This document shows positions 8,715 through 20,159 of a DNA stretch of 64,000 nt, in pieces. Under the pieces are notes generated by a model that searched no databases, was not told where the DNA came from, and worked only from the letters and a program-made list of their open reading frames with translations. The translations under genes and the position numbers were made by a program. The stretch spans positions 248,001 through 312,000 of the forward strand of contig CAVTAI010000012.1 of NCBI GenBank assembly GCA_963732655.1, written 5' to 3'. The DNA comes from CAVTWS01 sp963732655 (GTDB taxonomy: Bacteria > Actinomycetota > Acidimicrobiia > Acidimicrobiales > SHLQ01). Each line of letters begins with the position of its first letter. Within the stretch, counting starts at the first letter, position 1.

Positions 8715-10136
8715 TCACAGAATCGGTGCGGGCGAGTACGTTGCCGCGCCGGGGTCCTCAGCGAGCAGCTGCTTGACATCGCGAGCAAAGCCGGCCGCCT
8801 GACGTCGTGCATTCCCGGCGAATCCGAGCGGATCTGCTAGTACTCGATCGAGCATCGCGCGGTCGAGCGGGAACCGTGAATCAGCGGCAAGTCGATCGAG
8901 GAGATCGTTGCGTTCGGCTCCGCTTTCGCGCATCGCCAAGGCCACCGATACTGCATGACCCAAGATGATGTCGTGTGCCTCTTCCCGACCCATTCCGGCT
9001 CGGACCGCCTCGCTCAACATACGTGTGGTGACGAGGAAAGGGAGATAGCGCCGAAGCTCCCGGTGGATCACGGCACGATGTGGACCGAAATCGTCGAGGA
9101 TGGTCAGGAAGGTCTCGAACATCCCGTCGGTGGCCAGGAAGGCATCGGGCAGCACCACTCGGCGCACCACCGAGCAGCTCACGTCTCCCTCGTTCCACTG
9201 GTCTCCCACGAGGCCGCCGGCCATCGCCAGATGGCCGCGCAAGATGTTGAGGAAACCTCCGATCCGTTCGCTCGAGCGGGTGTTCATCTTGTGGGGCATC
9301 GCCGACGACCCGACCTGTCCCGGCCGGAACCCTTCGGTCACCAGTTCGTGACCCGCCATCAGGCGGACCGTGAGCGCGAAGTTCGCCGGCGCGGAGGCGA
9401 GGAGCACGAGCGCCGACACGACATCGAAGTCGAGCGAGCGCGGGTACACCTGCCCGACCGACCCCATCACCGACCCGAACCCGAGATGGACGGCGACCTT
9501 GTGCTCCAATTCTCGGGCCTTGCCGTCGTCCCCCTCGAAGAGGTCGAGCTGGTCCTGTTGGGTCCCGACCGGCCCCTTGATGCCGCGCGCCGGATAGCCG
9601 TCGATCAACGTGCTCAGCCGCCGGTAGGCCCAGAGCAACTCCTCACCGACCGTCGCCACCCGCTTGCCCAACGTGGTGATCTGGGCGGCGACGTTGTGGG
9701 TGCGGCCCGTGATGACCAGGTCGTCGAACTCCATCGCCCGCTCGGCGAGTCGGGCCAACGCCGCGAGGCTGCGGCGCCGGAGCAGCACCAGGCTGTCACG
9801 GATCTGGAGTTGTTCGACGTTCTCGGTCACGTCCCGGCTCGTCATGCCCCGATGGATGACTTCGAAGCCGGCCAAGGCGCAGAACTCGTCGATACGGGCC
9901 TTCACGTCATGCCTCGTGACCCGCTCCCGGGCGGCGATGCTGTCCAGGTCGACGATGTCGACCACGCGACGGTAGGCATCGATCGCGCCGGCCGGCGCAG
10001 TCAGCCCCAGCTCGACCTGGGCTTCGAGGACGGCGATCCAGAGTTGTCGCTCCAGGCGGACCTTGTTTTCCGGGGACCAGATGTCACACATCGCTGCGCT
10101 GGCGTAGCGGGAAGCCAGGATGTTGTCCACAGCCAT
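8715..10136 (-). CDS. purB: Adenylosuccinate lyase
   Basis: 473 residues. The start chosen is the ATG at 10136 (MAVDNILASRYAS), which has GAGGAG at good spacing; the longer frame to 10157 would swallow this site. Family marks are TSRDVTENVEQLQ near residue 100, the thoroughly conserved GSSAMPHKMN signature loop, and the N-terminal SRYAS. The enzyme cleaves SAICAR and adenylosuccinate in purine synthesis. purA lies about 1.4 kb upstream on the same strand, separated by an oppositely oriented gene, so the two share a neighbourhood but not an operon. Confidence 0.96.
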   Translation of the reverse strand: MAVDNILASRYASAAMCDIWSPENKVRLERQLWIAVLEAQVELGLTAPAGAIDAYRRVVDIVDLDSIAARERVTRHDVKARIDEFCALAGFEVIHRGMTSRDVTENVEQLQIRDSLVLLRRRSLAALARLAERAMEFDDLVITGRTHNVAAQITTLGKRVATVGEELLWAYRRLSTLIDGYPARGIKGPVGTQQDQLDLFEGDDGKARELEHKVAVHLGFGSVMGSVGQVYPRSLDFDVVSALVLLASAPANFALTVRLMAGHELVTEGFRPGQVGSSAMPHKMNTRSSERIGGFLNILRGHLAMAGGLVGDQWNEGDVSCSVVRRVVLPDAFLATDGMFETFLTILDDFGPHRAVIHRELRRYLPFLVTTRMLSEAVRAGMGREEAHDIILGHAVSVALAMRESGAERNDLLDRLAADSRFPLDRAMLDRVLADPLGFAGNARRQAAGFARDVKQLLAEDPGAATYSPAPIL

Positions 10137-10324
10137 GATGTGCTCCTCGCGGCCCAAACGGACCAGAAACGACGAATACGGACGGTTGACGGTAGTCCGA
10201 ACGACCCCTTCGCACGGGTCGATTGGTCAATTCAGGTCAAGACCAGGTGGACAGAGGACGACATGAGGCTCAGAGTCCAATCCGGCCAGCCACACCCGTG
10301 GATGGTTGCACCCAGGAGCCCACG

Positions 10325-11527
10325 ATGCCACGAGACATCTCTGGTCGCTGCATCGCACACACGAACGAGCTCGCCTCGGACCTGTGTTCGACATGTGGAG
10401 ACGAGTTCTGTGCTGGTTGCCTCGTCGGCACCACGTCCAGCAAGCGTTCCCTGTGCGTCGGATGTGCGCTCGCCGCCGCCGGCGTCCGCAGCACAGCCAA
10501 GAAGCGTGTGCGCCCGATCGGTGGCCGCGAGCTCCGCAAACGTCGCGAGGCGTCGTTGCGGTCCCGCCAGGAGGCGGTCGATCGAGCTGCCCAGATCGAC
10601 CGTGCGCCCTGGCAACTGGTGAACGCGGCGCTGGCCTCGTCGGCTCGGACCGATCCCGAGCTCGCCCGGCGGGCGCTGCTCGAGCCAGTCGTGCCCGCTC
10701 ACTCTGCGCTCGACCCGGATCTCACGGCTGCCGCGTTCGCCACCCGGGACCGGGAGTCGGCCCAGTACCCGCCGATCGACACGACCGTCATCACCCGCCG
10801 CCCGCTCGAGCCGACCCGGCCGCTGGAACACTCAACAACGGACCGCCAACCACTGCCGAACGGGCCCCGATCGGCCCACCAACCACCGCCGAACGGGCCC
10901 CGATCGGCCCACCAACCACTACCGAACGGCCCCCGATCGGCCAACCAACCACTACCGAACGCCCCCCGATCGGGCCGCCCGCCGCTGCCGACTGCCCCCG
11001 AGACGGCCCGCCAACCCTCCTCCCCCGGCCATGGGGTCGCCCCGCCGGCTCCGGTCGGCCACCGGCCTCCGAGTCGGTCCCTGGCTAACGTGTGGTCGAG
11101 CCACTCCACCGAGACCATCGCGGCCGTCGCGACCCCCGCGGCCAAGGTTGCGCCGGCCCCACCGTGGCGCCGCCGAGCCCGGCCCGACGAGGCGCCGAAA
11201 CCTTCGGCACCCGCGGCCGTCGACATCACCGATCAGTCCGTGACGCACCAGTTCGCCACACCGTCGCCGACCGGATCGCCGTGGGCCACGCCACCCGCCG
11301 CCCAACCCAGTGACAGCGACTCCTACCGCCCCTCGGCGTGGGCCGGATTCACCCCCGACCAAGACGTCGCCCATGGACCGGCGGAGGTTCGGCCCATGCG
11401 GGCACCCCGGTTCACCGGCACCGGTTCGCCGGCCGACATCAGCGGTCGAGAGCTGGCCGGAGCAGCCGCTCGCCCGTCGCTGCGACACGACGCTGATGAG
11501 TGGGGCGATCCGTTCGCGGATCGTTGA
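10325..11527 (+). CDS. Zinc-finger (B-box-like) protein with Pro-rich repeats
   Basis: 400 residues from the ATG at 10325, preceded by GGAG. Residues about 9-45 form a Cys/His cluster (CIAH, CSTCGDEFCAGC, CVGC) like the B-box/double-zinc module seen at the N terminus of some actinobacterial proteins. A basic helical segment follows (KKRVRPIGGRELRKRREA). The rest is low-complexity, rich in Pro, Ala, Ser and Arg, with five 11-residue repeats. Unlike common relatives there is no transmembrane segment, so it is probably cytosolic. It lies between purB and purA and converges on purA with only 25 bases between stops. Function unknown; a scaffold or nucleic-acid-binding role is a guess. Confidence 0.7.
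   Translation: MPRDISGRCIAHTNELASDLCSTCGDEFCAGCLVGTTSSKRSLCVGCALAAAGVRSTAKKRVRPIGGRELRKRREASLRSRQEAVDRAAQIDRAPWQLVNAALASSARTDPELARRALLEPVVPAHSALDPDLTAAAFATRDRESAQYPPIDTTVITRRPLEPTRPLEHSTTDRQPLPNGPRSAHQPPPNGPRSAHQPLPNGPRSANQPLPNAPRSGRPPLPTAPETARQPSSPGHGVAPPAPVGHRPPSRSLANVWSSHSTETIAAVATPAAKVAPAPPWRRRARPDEAPKPSAPAAVDITDQSVTHQFATPSPTGSPWATPPAAQPSDSDSYRPSAWAGFTPDQDVAHGPAEVRPMRAPRFTGTGSPADISGRELAGAAARPSLRHDADEWGDPFADR
10847..11011 (+). repeat. Five 33-bp tandem repeats coding 11-residue units
   Basis: Units read QPLPNGPRSAH, QPPPNGPRSAH, QPLPNGPRSAN, QPLPNAPRSGR and the more diverged PPLPTAPETAR. The first four are nearly identical in DNA, which implies recent expansion by slippage; the frame is preserved because the unit is 33 bases. 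Confidence 0.9.
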
Positions 11528-11552
11528 ACGACGCCAACCGGTGATCGCTCGC

Positions 11553-12833
11553 TCACGAGCCGAAATCGAGAACCTGATCCCGTCCCGGGCCGACTCCGAC
11601 CAGCCGGAGTGGTACGCCCACCTGCTGTTCGAGGAAGCCCAAGTAGACCTCCGCCTGAGGTGGCAGCTCTCGGCGCGACGACGCCCCTGAGATCGTCGAC
11701 GACCATCCAGGGAAGGTCTCGTAGACCGGCGTGGCTTCGTGGACGACGGACTGGTGGTACGGCAGGTGGTGGTGGTCGACACCCTCGTGCCGGTAGGCGG
11801 TGCACACTTTGATCTCGTCGAGCCCGTCGAACACGTCGAGTTTGGCGATGGCGAGCTCCGTCAACGAGTTGAGCCGCACCGCGTGTCGCATCATGACGGC
11901 ATCGAACCACCCCGTCCGGCGACGGCGACCCGTGTTCGTCCCGTACTCACGGCCCGTGTCGACCAGATAGTCGCCCATCTCGTCGAACAACTCCGTGGGG
12001 AACGGCCCCGACCCCACCCGGGTGACGTACGCCTTGGCCACGCCGATGATGCGGCCGATGTGGCGCGGGCCGACACCAGCACCCGTGCACGCGCCGCCGG
12101 CAGTCGGGTTGGACGAGGTGACGAACGGATAGGTGCCCTGGTCCAGATCCAGGAACGTGGCCTGGGCCCCTTCGAGTAGGACCGAACGCCCTGTCTCCAG
12201 GGCCTCGTGAACAAAGCCCACCGTGTCGCAGATGTACGGCTCGAGGCGCGGACGGCACACACCGAGATACTCATCGCACACCTCGTCGGCATCGATGGGT
12301 AGGCGGTTGTACACGCGAGTCAGCACCTTGTTGACGTGGGAAAGCACGACCTCGAGCTTCTCCCGGAAGATCTTCTGGTCCAGCAGGTCTTGGACCCGCA
12401 GCCCGACCCGCATCGCCTTGTCCGCATACGCGGGACCGATACCTCGTTTGGTCGTGCCGATCTGGTTCTTGCCCAGGTGGCGCTCGTGCAAGGCGTCGAG
12501 TTGCTGGTGGTACGGGAAGATCAGATGCGCATTGCCGCTCACCTTCAGCCTCGAGCAGTCGACGCCCTTGGCGGTGAGGCGATCCATCTCGGCCAGCAGA
12601 ACCCGAGGGTCGACGACGACGCCGTTGCCGATCACCGGCGTGATGTGCGGGTACAGCACCCCGCTCGGGATGAGCTGGAGGGCGAACGTCTCGCCCTTCA
12701 CGACGATGGTGTGGCCCGCGTTGTGGCCACCCTGGTAGCGAACCACCAGCTCCATGTCGGCGGCCAGGAGGTCGGTGAACTTGCCCTTGCCTTCGTCGCC
12801 CCATTGGGCGCCGACCACGATCGTTGCTGACAT
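11553..12833 (-). CDS. purA: Adenylosuccinate synthetase
   Basis: 426 residues, the usual length. The GTP-binding start VVGAQWGDEGKGKFTDLLA contains the catalytic Asp and the P-loop; GGHNAGHT supplies the catalytic His; GTTKRGIGPAYADK is the IMP-binding loop; LLEGAQATFLDLDQGTYPFVTSS and TGRRRRTGWFDAV are family signatures. It joins aspartate to IMP with GTP hydrolysis as the first AMP-specific step. The upstream purine partner is purB on the same strand. The protein is complete. Confidence 0.97.
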   Translation of the reverse strand: MSATIVVGAQWGDEGKGKFTDLLAADMELVVRYQGGHNAGHTIVVKGETFALQLIPSGVLYPHITPVIGNGVVVDPRVLLAEMDRLTAKGVDCSRLKVSGNAHLIFPYHQQLDALHERHLGKNQIGTTKRGIGPAYADKAMRVGLRVQDLLDQKIFREKLEVVLSHVNKVLTRVYNRLPIDADEVCDEYLGVCRPRLEPYICDTVGFVHEALETGRSVLLEGAQATFLDLDQGTYPFVTSSNPTAGGACTGAGVGPRHIGRIIGVAKAYVTRVGSGPFPTELFDEMGDYLVDTGREYGTNTGRRRRTGWFDAVMMRHAVRLNSLTELAIAKLDVFDGLDEIKVCTAYRHEGVDHHHLPYHQSVVHEATPVYETFPGWSSTISGASSRRELPPQAEVYLGFLEQQVGVPLRLVGVGPGRDQVLDFGS

Positions 12834-12918
12834 GCCGGGCTCCTCGCGACGACCGGTGACCCGGCAAGGTTAGAGGCGCGCCGCGCCGTTGGGACGCGAC
12901 GCACCCGGTGGGAGCCCC

Positions 12919-15462
12919 TCAGCTCAACGACGTCAGAACCGGTGAGTCCGGGTCTGGGTCGGGCGTCTCCGATGTGCTGGCCGTGAACACCAGGCCGTCA
13001 GGGCCGGTATCGACGAGGACGAGGTCGCCCTCGCGGAACCGCCCTTCGAGAATGGCCATGGCCAAGGGATCGGCCACCTCCCGCTGGATGAGCCGGCGAA
13101 GAGGGCGGGCGCCGAAGGCGGGGTCGTACCCGACCTCGGCGAGGTGATCCTTGGCCGAGTCGGTGAGGGACAGCGCGAGGCGTCGATCGCGGAGGCGGTC
13201 GGCCAGATGACTGAGCGAGATGTCGACGATGCGGCGCAGATCCGACGGCTCGAGCGCCCGGAAGCGCACGATGTCGTCGATCCGGTTGATGAACTCGGGT
13301 CGGAAGAACTGCTGGGGATCGCCCTGAAGGTTGGAGGTCATGATGAGGACGACGTTCGAGAAGTCGACCGTGCGGCCCCGACCGTCGGTGAGGCGGCCGT
13401 CGTCGAGCAACTGCAGCAGCACACCGAAGACCTCGGGGTGCGCCTTCTCGACCTCGTCGAGCAAGACGACGGCATAGGGGCGCCGACGCACGGCCTCGGT
13501 GAGCTGGCCGCCCTGGTCATACCCGACGTACCCCGGGCGGCGCGCCGATGAGGCGACTCACCGAGTGCTTCTCCATGTACTCCGACATGTCGATGCGGAC
13601 CATCGAGCGCTCGTCGTCGAACAAGAAGTCAGCCAGGGTGCGGGCAAGCTCGGTCTTGCCCACGCCGGTCGGACCGAGGAACAAGAAGCTGCCGATCGGC
13701 CGGTGCGGATCGCCCAGGCCCGCTCGGCTCCGGCGGATGGCATTGGCCACGACCGCGACGGCGTCGTCTTGGCCGACACGCGTTGTGCAGCACCTCCTCG
13801 AGCCGGATCAGCTTGTGCACCTCGCCCTCCATCAGTCGAGACACCGGTACGCCGGTCCAGGTCGACACCACCTCGGCGATGTCCTCCTCGTCGACCTCCT
13901 CCTTGAGCATCTTCTGCCCGCCCTGGAGCGTTTCGAGCCGCTCGGTCGCCTCGGCGACCTTCGCGCTCCAACTCGGGGATCTGGCCATATCGGATCTCGG
14001 CCGCCCTCTCGAGATCGGCGATCCCGCTCGACCTCGCCTCGCAGCTGTTCGAGCTGCTCCTTGAGGTCGCGGATGATGTCGATCTGGTCCTTCTCGGATT
14101 GCCACCGGGCCGTCAGCCCGGCAAGGGTCTCCCGCAGGTTGGCCATCTCCTCGTCGAGGGCCCGAGGCGCTCGAGGGACACCGCATCGGTCTCTTTGGAC
14201 AGCGCGACCCGCTCGATCTCGAGCTGGCGGACCCGGCGGTCGATCACGTCGATCTCGGTGGGCACGGAGTCGATCTCGATGCGGAGCTTGCTCGCCGCCT
14301 CGTCGACGAGGTCGATGGCTTTGTCCGGAAGGAACCGGCCGGTCACGTACCGATCCGACAGGACCGCCGCGGCGACGAGCGCTGCGTCCTGGATGCGGAT
14401 GCCGTGGTGCACCTCATACCGCTCCTTGAGACCGCGCAGGATGGCCACCGTGTCCTCGGCTGACGGCGGCGCCACGTACACCTGCTGAAAGCGGCGCTCC
14501 AAGGCGGGATCCTTCTCGACGTACTTCCGGAACTCGTCGAGCGTGGTGGCACCGATCATGCGCAGCTGGCCGCGAGCCAACATCGGCTTGAGCATGTTGC
14601 TGGCGTCCATGGCGCCCTCGCCTCCACCGCCCGCCCCCACGACGGTGTGCATCTCGTCGATGAAGGTGATGATCTCCCCGGCCGAATCCTCGATCTCCTT
14701 GAGGACCGCCTTGAGTCGCTCTTCGAACTCGCCGCGGTACTTCGCGCCCGCCACCATCGACGCCATGTCGAGGGCGATGACCCGCTTGTTGCGGAGCGAT
14801 TCGGGTACGTCGCCCTCGACGATTCGGCTCGCCAACCCCTCGACGATGGCCGTTTTGCCGACGCCGGGTTCGCCGATCAGGACCGGGTTGTTCTTGGTCC
14901 GGCGGGACAGCACCTGGATGACCCGGCGAATCTCGCTGTCACGACCGATGACAGGATCAAGCCGGTTCCGACGCGCCTCCTCGGTGAGATCCCGCCCGTA
15001 CTTCTCCAGAGCTTGGAAACGGTCCTCGGGGTTCTGGGAGGTCACACGATGAGATCCGCGGACCTCCTTCAGGGCCTGGAGCAGGGTGCCGTGATCGACG
15101 CCGACCCGATCGGCCAGGGCCAACAGGAGGTGCTCGGTCGACAGGTACTCGTCGCCCATCGACGTGCGGTCCTTGTCGGCCGCCTCGAACGCGGCCATGA
15201 ATGCCCGGCCGAGCTGGGGATCGCCGCCGCCGTACGCACGGGGCAGCGAGGCGACGGCCTGGGATCGGGCGTTGCGGATCTCGAGCGGCGCGACGCCGGC
15301 CCGCTGAAGGATCGGGAGCACTACCGAGTCGGCTTGCCCGAGCAGGGCCAGGACCAGGTGATCCGGCGTGACCTCGGGGTTGTTGTTGTCCGTCGCCAGC
15401 CTCATGGCTGCCGTGACGGCCTCTTGGGTCTTGAGCGTCCACCGGTTCGGATCGAGCGCCAT
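12919..15462 (-). CDS. clpB: ClpB disaggregase (frame broken in five places)
   Basis: The whole span is an 848-codon ClpB when small indels are ignored. 14113-15462 gives the N domain, NBD1 with Walker A GEPGVGKTAI and the start of the coiled-coil middle domain. Further pieces continue it: MANLRETLAGLTARW (about 14146), KVAEATERLE and TWTGVPVSRLMEGE (13.8-13.96 kb), NBD2 Walker A GPTGVGKTELA (13517-13750), and the Walker B/C-terminal part (12919-13491, LLDEVEKAHPEVFGVLL). Breaks lie near 14161, 14020, 13963, 13779 and 13532; those at 14161 and 13532 are in C/G runs, and the total frame returns to zero. ClpB refolds aggregates with DnaK, fitting the neighbouring operon. Five clustered indels look more like read errors than decay, but that needs raw data. 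Confidence 0.85.
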
Positions 15463-15508
15463 CGGGCCCCTCCCGGGTCAAGGGCAGGAGCGTCCCGCCG
15501 TCATGAAA

Positions 15509-15529
15509 GTTGATAGTCATGCTATCAGG
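15509..15529 (-). promoter_or_regulatory. HAIR-like HspR operator upstream of clpB
   Basis: Forward strand GTTGATA-N7-TATCAGG: two half sites (five of seven positions symmetric) with the 7-7-7 spacing of the actinobacterial HspR-associated inverted repeat (CTTGAGT-N7-ACTCAAG). It lies 46 bases before the clpB ATG and shares the string AAAGTTGA with the site upstream of dnaK. Binding by the adjacent hspR product is inferred. Confidence 0.5.
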
Positions 15530-15679
15530 TTTGGGACAGAGTTTTCCACAGGGTGTGACCACCGACCGCCCCGGACGCCGTATCGGCTGGGTGTCTCCGA
15601 CGCTGATGTGGGGACAAACTTGTTGAAAACAAGCGAAGACTGTGGAACGGGTCGACAACCGCTCGTGGACCCCGAGTCG

Positions 15680-16066
15680 TCAGCGTTTTCCTCGGTAGAG
15701 CGTGACCGCTTGCCGAAGGGGCACGAGATCGCGCCGATACTGCCGATGGGTGTCTTCGACCTCGGCGCGCCCCTGGCGGCGCGTTTGCTCGACCTCGGCC
15801 TCCAGCGCCTGCAACCGGGCCTCCAGCTCCAGCACCCGTTTCACGCCGGCCAGGTTCAGACCTTCGTTCGTCAGCTCCTGGATCCGGGTGAGCTGCGCCA
15901 GGTCGGCGTCGCTGTACCTACGGCTGCCACCGCCGGTGCGCGCCGGGTCGAGAAGACCCTTGCGTTCGTAGATCCGCAGCGTCTGGGGATGGACACCGGC
16001 CAGCTCCGCGGCGACCGAGATGACGTAGACCGCTCGGGTGTAACTCGTTGGGGTGTTGTCGATCAT
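15680..16066 (-). CDS. hspR: Heat-shock repressor HspR (MerR family)
   Basis: 128 residues with a strong AGGAGG site before the ATG. MerR-type winged helix: YVISVAAELAGVHPQTLRIYERKGLLDPARTGGGSRRYSDADL, followed by a coiled coil (residues about 70-110). This is the HspR subgroup (start VISVAAELAG, G-G-x-R-RYSxxD). In actinobacteria HspR with DnaK represses dnaK and clpB transcription. It is the last gene after dnaK-grpE-dnaJ, nine bases after the dnaJ stop, and sits next to clpB. Confidence 0.93.
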   Translation of the reverse strand: MIDNTPTSYTRAVYVISVAAELAGVHPQTLRIYERKGLLDPARTGGGSRRYSDADLAQLTRIQELTNEGLNLAGVKRVLELEARLQALEAEVEQTRRQGRAEVEDTHRQYRRDLVPLRQAVTLYRGKR

Positions 16067-16075
16067 CGGTACCTC

Positions 16076-17188
16076 CTACACACCCAAATGGGCTCGTGGT
16101 GACCGGTCGGTCGCCGCCGCCAACGCTTCGATCGCCTGTCGTTGCTGGTCGGTGAGCTCCGCCGGTACCTCGACCTCGACGGTGACGAGCAGATCACCGG
16201 TGTGCTTCTTGCTGGCGATGCCCCGGCCCCGGACCCGGAACGTGCGACCCGAGCGGGTCCCCGCCGGGATCCTCAAGGTGACAGGCTCGCTGTCGAACGT
16301 CGGGACGGCGATGTCGCCCCCGAGTGCTGCTTCCGAGAAGCTGACGGGCACTGTGAGCAGCAGGTCGTCGGCCCTCCGGCCGAAGAGCGGATGGACTCCC
16401 ACGTTCACCCGCACGATGAGGTCGCCGGCCGGGCCTCCGCCGGCTCCCGGCGCCCCCTTACCCGGCAAGCGGATCTTCTGGCCACCGGCCACACCGGCGG
16501 GGATGCGCACCTTGACATCACGAGGGCGACGCTCGATCCCGCGGCCACCGCAGGTCGGGCACGGATCCTCAACGATGTGACCCACACCATTGCAGCGGGT
16601 GCACGGGCGGCTGAAGGAGAACAAGCCTTGGTTGTCGTTGAGCACGCCCGCTCCGCCGCACTGGGGGCAACTGATGGGACGGGTCCCCGCTCGCGCGCCC
16701 GAGCCGGCACAACTCGAGCACGTGGCGTCGCTGGTGAGGTGGACGGTGGTCGTGACGCCGTGCACGGCGTCGGCGAACGAGAGCGTGAGCTCGGCTTCCA
16801 GGTCGGCACCCCTCCGGGGCCCGCGACGTCCTCGGCCCCCGGAGGGTGAGCCCTGGTTGAAGAGGTTGCCGAAGAGTCCGCCGAGATCTCCGAGGTCGTC
16901 GGACTCGAAGCGGAACCCACCCCCGCCGGGGCCGAAACCACCGGCCGCCGGACCCAGTCGTCGGACTTCGTCGTACTCTCGGCGGCGCTCGTCGTCGCCA
17001 AGGACGTCGTAGGCGGCCGACACCTCCTTGAATCGATCTTCGGCCGCGGGATTGTCCGGATTGGCGTCGGGGTGGAGCTGACGGGCCAGCTTGCGGTAGG
17101 CGCGGGTGATCTCCTTGGCGGAGTCGTCTGCCTTCACACCGAGGATCTTGTAGAAGTCCTTCTCGAACCATTCTCGTTGCGGTGCCAC
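16076..17188 (-). CDS. dnaJ: Chaperone protein DnaJ
   Basis: 370 residues from the GTG at 17188, chosen because GGGAGG lies just upstream and the product then starts VAPQREWFEKDFYKILGV. J domain residues about 10-75 with the HPD motif (QLHPDANPDN). A Gly/Phe-rich linker follows, then the zinc region with CSSCAGSG, CPQCGGAG, CTRCNGVG and CPTCGGRG, then the C-terminal substrate-binding domain. It stimulates the DnaK ATPase and delivers substrates. Operon order dnaK-grpE-dnaJ-hspR is the actinobacterial arrangement. Confidence 0.96.
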   Translation of the reverse strand: MAPQREWFEKDFYKILGVKADDSAKEITRAYRKLARQLHPDANPDNPAAEDRFKEVSAAYDVLGDDERRREYDEVRRLGPAAGGFGPGGGGFRFESDDLGDLGGLFGNLFNQGSPSGGRGRRGPRRGADLEAELTLSFADAVHGVTTTVHLTSDATCSSCAGSGARAGTRPISCPQCGGAGVLNDNQGLFSFSRPCTRCNGVGHIVEDPCPTCGGRGIERRPRDVKVRIPAGVAGGQKIRLPGKGAPGAGGGPAGDLIVRVNVGVHPLFGRRADDLLLTVPVSFSEAALGGDIAVPTFDSEPVTLRIPAGTRSGRTFRVRGRGIASKKHTGDLLVTVEVEVPAELTDQQRQAIEALAAATDRSPRAHLGV

Positions 17189-17274
17189 GTCACCTCCCTT
17201 GTTACCGCTGACCTGTTCGCGCTGATCTTTACCATCGACGGGTCGACGGCCCGCCCCTGTCACCGTCTGTTGCG

Positions 17275-18084
17275 TCAGCCCCGGACCTTCACCATGGCGG
17301 CGCGGACCACCTGGCCTCGCCAGCCGTACCCCGCTCGGAGTACTTCGACGACCTCGATCACGTCGCCGTCACCGTCCTCACGCATCACTGCGTCGTGCCA
17401 GTTGGGGTCGAATTCCTCGCCCAAGGGCTGCAGGCGCTCGAGACCCTCCTTCTCCAACGCGTTGAGCAGCACCACACGAACGGGCTCGACATCGAGAGCA
17501 CCCTGCTCGACCGCAGAATCCAGCGCGTCCAGCGCGGGAAGGAGCTTCTCCACCAGGTTGATCAGCTTGCGTTCGGCCGCTTCCTCCACCCGTCGTTCGG
17601 TCTGGCGTCGGTAGTTCGCGAACTCAGCGCTGACCCGCTGGAGGTCGTCGAGGAAGCTGTCACGTTCGGCGACCACCTCAGCGAACTCTCCGGAGGACAG
17701 GGGGGCCGATTCGTCGATCGTGATCGGTTCGTCCAGGTCGATCTGATCGAGGTCGGCTCGTAGCGCTGCGAAGACCTCATCGAGATCCGGGACCGACGAA
17801 GAACTTCCCATGGGATCCTCCTCAACACTGTCGTCGGATTGACTGTCGTCGGATTGATGGTCGTCGGATTGGTGATCGTCGGGTTCGGAGCCATCGGGTA
17901 GCGGATCATCGGCCGGGGCCGGCTCCTCGGAGTCGGGACCCGGCGCAGACGTCTCGCCACCCGACCGACCCAACAGCCCGTCGCGCATGCTCTTGAGATG
18001 CTGCGCGTTGACCTTCCGGCGTTCGGGGGTTTCCGCCGGCTCGGTATCCGGTGGGCTACCGCTGTCCGGAGTGGACTCGGTCAC
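17275..18084 (-). CDS. grpE: Nucleotide exchange factor GrpE
   Basis: 269 residues, GTG start six bases after the dnaK stop. The N-terminal 120 residues are disordered and very acidic, with a DDHQS/DDSQS repeat. The GrpE core begins about residue 130: long coiled coil (ERDSFLDDLQRVSAEFANYRRQTERRVEE), then a four-helix and beta-wing region (PLGEEFDPNWHDAVMRE, VVEVLRAGYGWRGQVVRAAMVKV). GrpE drives ADP release from DnaK. The acidic N-terminal extension is longer than in most homologues. Confidence 0.95.
   Translation of the reverse strand: MTESTPDSGSPPDTEPAETPERRKVNAQHLKSMRDGLLGRSGGETSAPGPDSEEPAPADDPLPDGSEPDDHQSDDHQSDDSQSDDSVEEDPMGSSSSVPDLDEVFAALRADLDQIDLDEPITIDESAPLSSGEFAEVVAERDSFLDDLQRVSAEFANYRRQTERRVEEAAERKLINLVEKLLPALDALDSAVEQGALDVEPVRVVLLNALEKEGLERLQPLGEEFDPNWHDAVMREDGDGDVIEVVEVLRAGYGWRGQVVRAAMVKVRG
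17827..17880 (-). repeat. Short tandem repeats within grpE (DDHQS/DDSQS)
   Basis: 15-bp units coding residues 69-86 of GrpE (DDHQS twice, then DDSQS and DDS). Near-identical DNA units suggest slippage expansion; the reading frame is kept. Confidence 0.8.
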
Positions 18085-18090
18085 GGGTCA

Positions 18091-19917
<1,827 letters not shown>

Positions 19918-20035
19918 GATGCACTCCTCGAGGCTCGTGGGTCGGGTTCAGGTTCATCATCGGCAGCTCGGTTCGGGACTTCAGGAGCGATTGCGCATCC
20001 TGCCGCGTTCCCGAGCGGGAAACCTGCACGACAAC

Positions 20036-20065
20036 ATCCTAGAAAGTTGAGCGTGATATTGACAA
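20036..20065 (-). promoter_or_regulatory. dnaK operon promoter
   Basis: On the complement: -35 TTGTCA (bases 20060-20065), 18-base spacer, -10 TAGGAT (bases 20036-20041), reading toward dnaK about 120 bases downstream. A vegetative sigma-factor pattern rather than a heat-shock sigma. Confidence 0.55.
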
Positions 20066-20066
20066 C
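20046..20066 (-). promoter_or_regulatory. HAIR-like HspR operator overlapping the dnaK promoter
   Basis: Forward strand GTTGAGC-N7-TGACAAC, an imperfect 7-7-7 inverted repeat that covers the -35 box and spacer, where a repressor would block RNA polymerase. Same architecture and shared AAAGTTGA as the site before clpB. Assignment to HspR follows from the known CTTGAGT-N7-ACTCAAG consensus and the nearby hspR. Confidence 0.5.
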
Positions 20067-20159
20067 TACGACGCTCGAATCCAGCAGCGACGTGTGTCAC
20101 CGACGGTCCGGGCCCTTGTCACCTTGCCAACCCCGGCGCGTTCAGGCACCCTGCAGCCC

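Noticed and set aside
10847..11011. Regular 33-bp repeats resembling a CRISPR array
   Set aside because: No unique spacers; units are contiguous and code in-frame 11-residue repeats.
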